DNA from: Desulfosporosinus sp.
GTDB taxonomy: Bacteria > Bacillota > Desulfitobacteriia > Desulfitobacteriales > Desulfitobacteriaceae
NCBI GenBank assembly: GCA_016278585.1
Contig: JADQBO010000136.1
Location: 1 to 6,056 of the forward strand
Length of the DNA stretch: 6,056 nt
Reading direction: 5' to 3'
Shown: positions 4,788 to 6,056 of the stretch, in pieces
How the letters are laid out: every line of letters begins with the position of its first letter
Numbering within the stretch: position 1 is the stretch's first letter
Translations under genes and position numbers: made by a program
The notes under the pieces: generated by a model
The model's database searches: none
The model's input: the letters and a program-made list of their open reading frames with translations, nothing else
What the model was told of the DNA's origin: nothing

Positions 4788-5945
4788 ATGATAACCCCTT
4801 TCTTTTTTTTGATAGTAAGTGTTGTTTTTATAATCTATGGTGGACTTAATTACTATATTGGGTTAAGGGGATGGCAAGCCCTATTTAGTTATGTGCCTTT
4901 CTTGAGTGCCAAAGTTTATTGGCCGATTTTTTTCATACTTGCGTCCTCTTACTTAGTCAGTAAGTTTAGCGAAAAATTTCTTCCAACGGCGTTATACGAA
5001 GGGCTGATGTTAATTGGGGCTTATTGGTTAGCCCTAATGGTTTATTTTTTATTGGTAATCAGTATCATTGATTTATTTCGATGGTTCGACCGCTGGCTGC
5101 GGCTTATACCGATGGATTTAAAACGGAGCTTAAACCCAACGTTTGGAGTTGTTGTTTTTTTATTAGTGGTTGGTATAGTAAGTTACGGGGCATGGAATGC
5201 TCGCAATCCTCAGGTAAACCATTACGATGTGTCAATCACTAAACAAGCTGGATCATTGAAACAGTTGCATGTTGTCATGGTTTCGGATATCCACTTAGGA
5301 ACGATCATTCATAATAATCACCTGACGAAACTAGTCAATACCGTCAATGATCTAAAACCTGATTTGGTTTTGTTTGCAGGGGATGTGTTTGATGAAACTA
5401 TTGAATCGCCTAATAAACAGCAAGTATCAGATAACTTTCGTAAACTAAGTGCTCCCTACGGAGTATACGCAGTACTAGGTAACCATGAGTACATCGGCGG
5501 TAATGCCGAGGAAACGATAAAATACTTGGGAGAAGCAGGGGTCAAGGTATTACGTGATAGCTATCAAGAGATTACCGGAAGTTTCTACCTTATCGGGCGA
5601 GATGATCAGTCGGGCATACGTTTTAGCGGCGCGAAGAGACAGGATTTAAAAACAATAATGCAGGGAATGAATAGTTCTCTTCCAATAATACAGATGGACC
5701 ATCAACCGTCACATTTAGAAGAGCCTGCTGAACAAGGGGTAGATTTACAACTATCCGGACATACCCATGGAGGACAATTGTTTCCCATTCAGTTTATTAC
5801 AAGCCGTATTTTTGAAAAAGACTGGGGATACCTGCGCAAGGGAAATTTCCAACTCATTGTTTCTTCAGGTTATGGTACATGGGGACCACCGGTTCGTCTT
5901 GGCAATTCATCGGAAGTGGTCGAGATTATGATTAAGTTTAGATGA
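4788..5945 (+). CDS. membrane-anchored metallophosphoesterase (YkuE/YaeI-like)
   Basis: A 385-residue protein with a membrane N-terminus and a calcineurin-like phosphoesterase domain. Hydrophobic segments at about 3-22, 45-59, 70-97 and 118-135 predict four transmembrane helices, followed by the catalytic domain at about 155-385. The two-metal motifs are complete: SDIH (Asp167, His169), GDVFDE (Asp199), GNHEY (Asn232, His233), MDHQP (His305) and GHTHGGQ (His325, His327). It should hydrolyse a phosphomonoester or phosphodiester. The YkuE/YaeI branch is linked to the cell envelope, but the substrate here is unknown. With four helices the catalytic domain should lie on the same side of the membrane as the N-terminus. 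By the positive-inside rule the basic loop at about 98-113 (RWFDRWLRLIPMDLKR) is cytoplasmic, which puts the enzyme outside. The gene has its own promoter and ribosome site. I see no clear terminator in the 111 bases that follow. Confidence 0.85.
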   Translation: MITPFFFLIVSVVFIIYGGLNYYIGLRGWQALFSYVPFLSAKVYWPIFFILASSYLVSKFSEKFLPTALYEGLMLIGAYWLALMVYFLLVISIIDLFRWFDRWLRLIPMDLKRSLNPTFGVVVFLLVVGIVSYGAWNARNPQVNHYDVSITKQAGSLKQLHVVMVSDIHLGTIIHNNHLTKLVNTVNDLKPDLVLFAGDVFDETIESPNKQQVSDNFRKLSAPYGVYAVLGNHEYIGGNAEETIKYLGEAGVKVLRDSYQEITGSFYLIGRDDQSGIRFSGAKRQDLKTIMQGMNSSLPIIQMDHQPSHLEEPAEQGVDLQLSGHTHGGQLFPIQFITSRIFEKDWGYLRKGNFQLIVSSGYGTWGPPVRLGNSSEVVEIMIKFR

Positions 5946-6056
5946 GTTTAGTTTATACTGAGTTTACATTGGTAGAATGAAAAAATGAATAAGATAGTGA
6001 GGGCAAGTCTGAAACATATGTAGAATAAAGCAGATTCGTTTTGGAGCAAAGCAAAC

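Noticed and set aside
5935..5966. Several AGTTTA repeats around the phosphoesterase stop codon
   Set aside because: They are short, irregularly spaced, AT-rich and partly coding. There is no sign of a functional repeat.
5946..6056. Possible short frame starting at ATG 5985 (MNKIVRASLKHM)
   Set aside because: It has only 12 codons, no ribosome site and no recognisable family. I see nothing else in this tail.
1..6056. CRISPR array, tRNA or rRNA gene, transposase, or defence-type operon
   Set aside because: No regularly spaced repeats, cloverleaf-like segment, transposase motif or multi-gene accessory cassette was found on either strand. The five intact genes are ordinary, independently transcribed genes.

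Overview
The window looks like ordinary chromosome from an AT-rich, anaerobic, Gram-positive bacterium, probably a clostridial or Peptococcaceae-type organism such as a relative of Desulfosporosinus or Desulfitobacterium. This is inference. It rests on low-GC codon use, strong purine-rich ribosome binding sites, a CooC-type CO dehydrogenase maturation ATPase and a DUF3786 protein, a family I associate with anaerobes.

Layout, left to right: (1) a possible C-terminal tail of an upstream + strand gene (to 59); (2) a + strand cooC-like ATPase gene (114-908); (3) a convergent - strand medium-length threonine ammonia-lyase with a C-terminal ACT domain (1015-2223); (4) a roughly 510-base non-genic stretch (2224-2732) with a strong + strand terminator, a probable decayed fragment of an AraC-type regulator and a long near-perfect hairpin; (5) a + strand zinc-dependent alcohol dehydrogenase (2733-3863); (6) a hairpin terminator that overlaps the stop codon of the next, convergent gene; (7) a - strand DUF3786 protein (3923-4555); (8) a divergent intergenic region with a good sigma-A-like promoter; (9) a + strand membrane-anchored metallophosphoesterase (4788-5945); (10) a 111-base tail with no gene that I can support.

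The genes do not form one pathway. Each of the five complete genes appears to be its own transcription unit: adjacent genes alternate in strand, or are separated by a long spacer as ilvA and the dehydrogenase are. CooC implies that a Ni-dependent CO dehydrogenase is encoded nearby, perhaps just upstream, but none is in the window. Threonine ammonia-lyase makes 2-oxobutyrate for isoleucine synthesis or threonine breakdown. The dehydrogenase oxidises or reduces an unidentified alcohol/aldehyde pair.

I found no convincing new multi-gene system. The best leads are the AraC-like remnant that ends at a long hairpin, a short terminator-bounded + strand unit upstream of ilvA, and the uncharacterised stand-alone DUF3786 gene.
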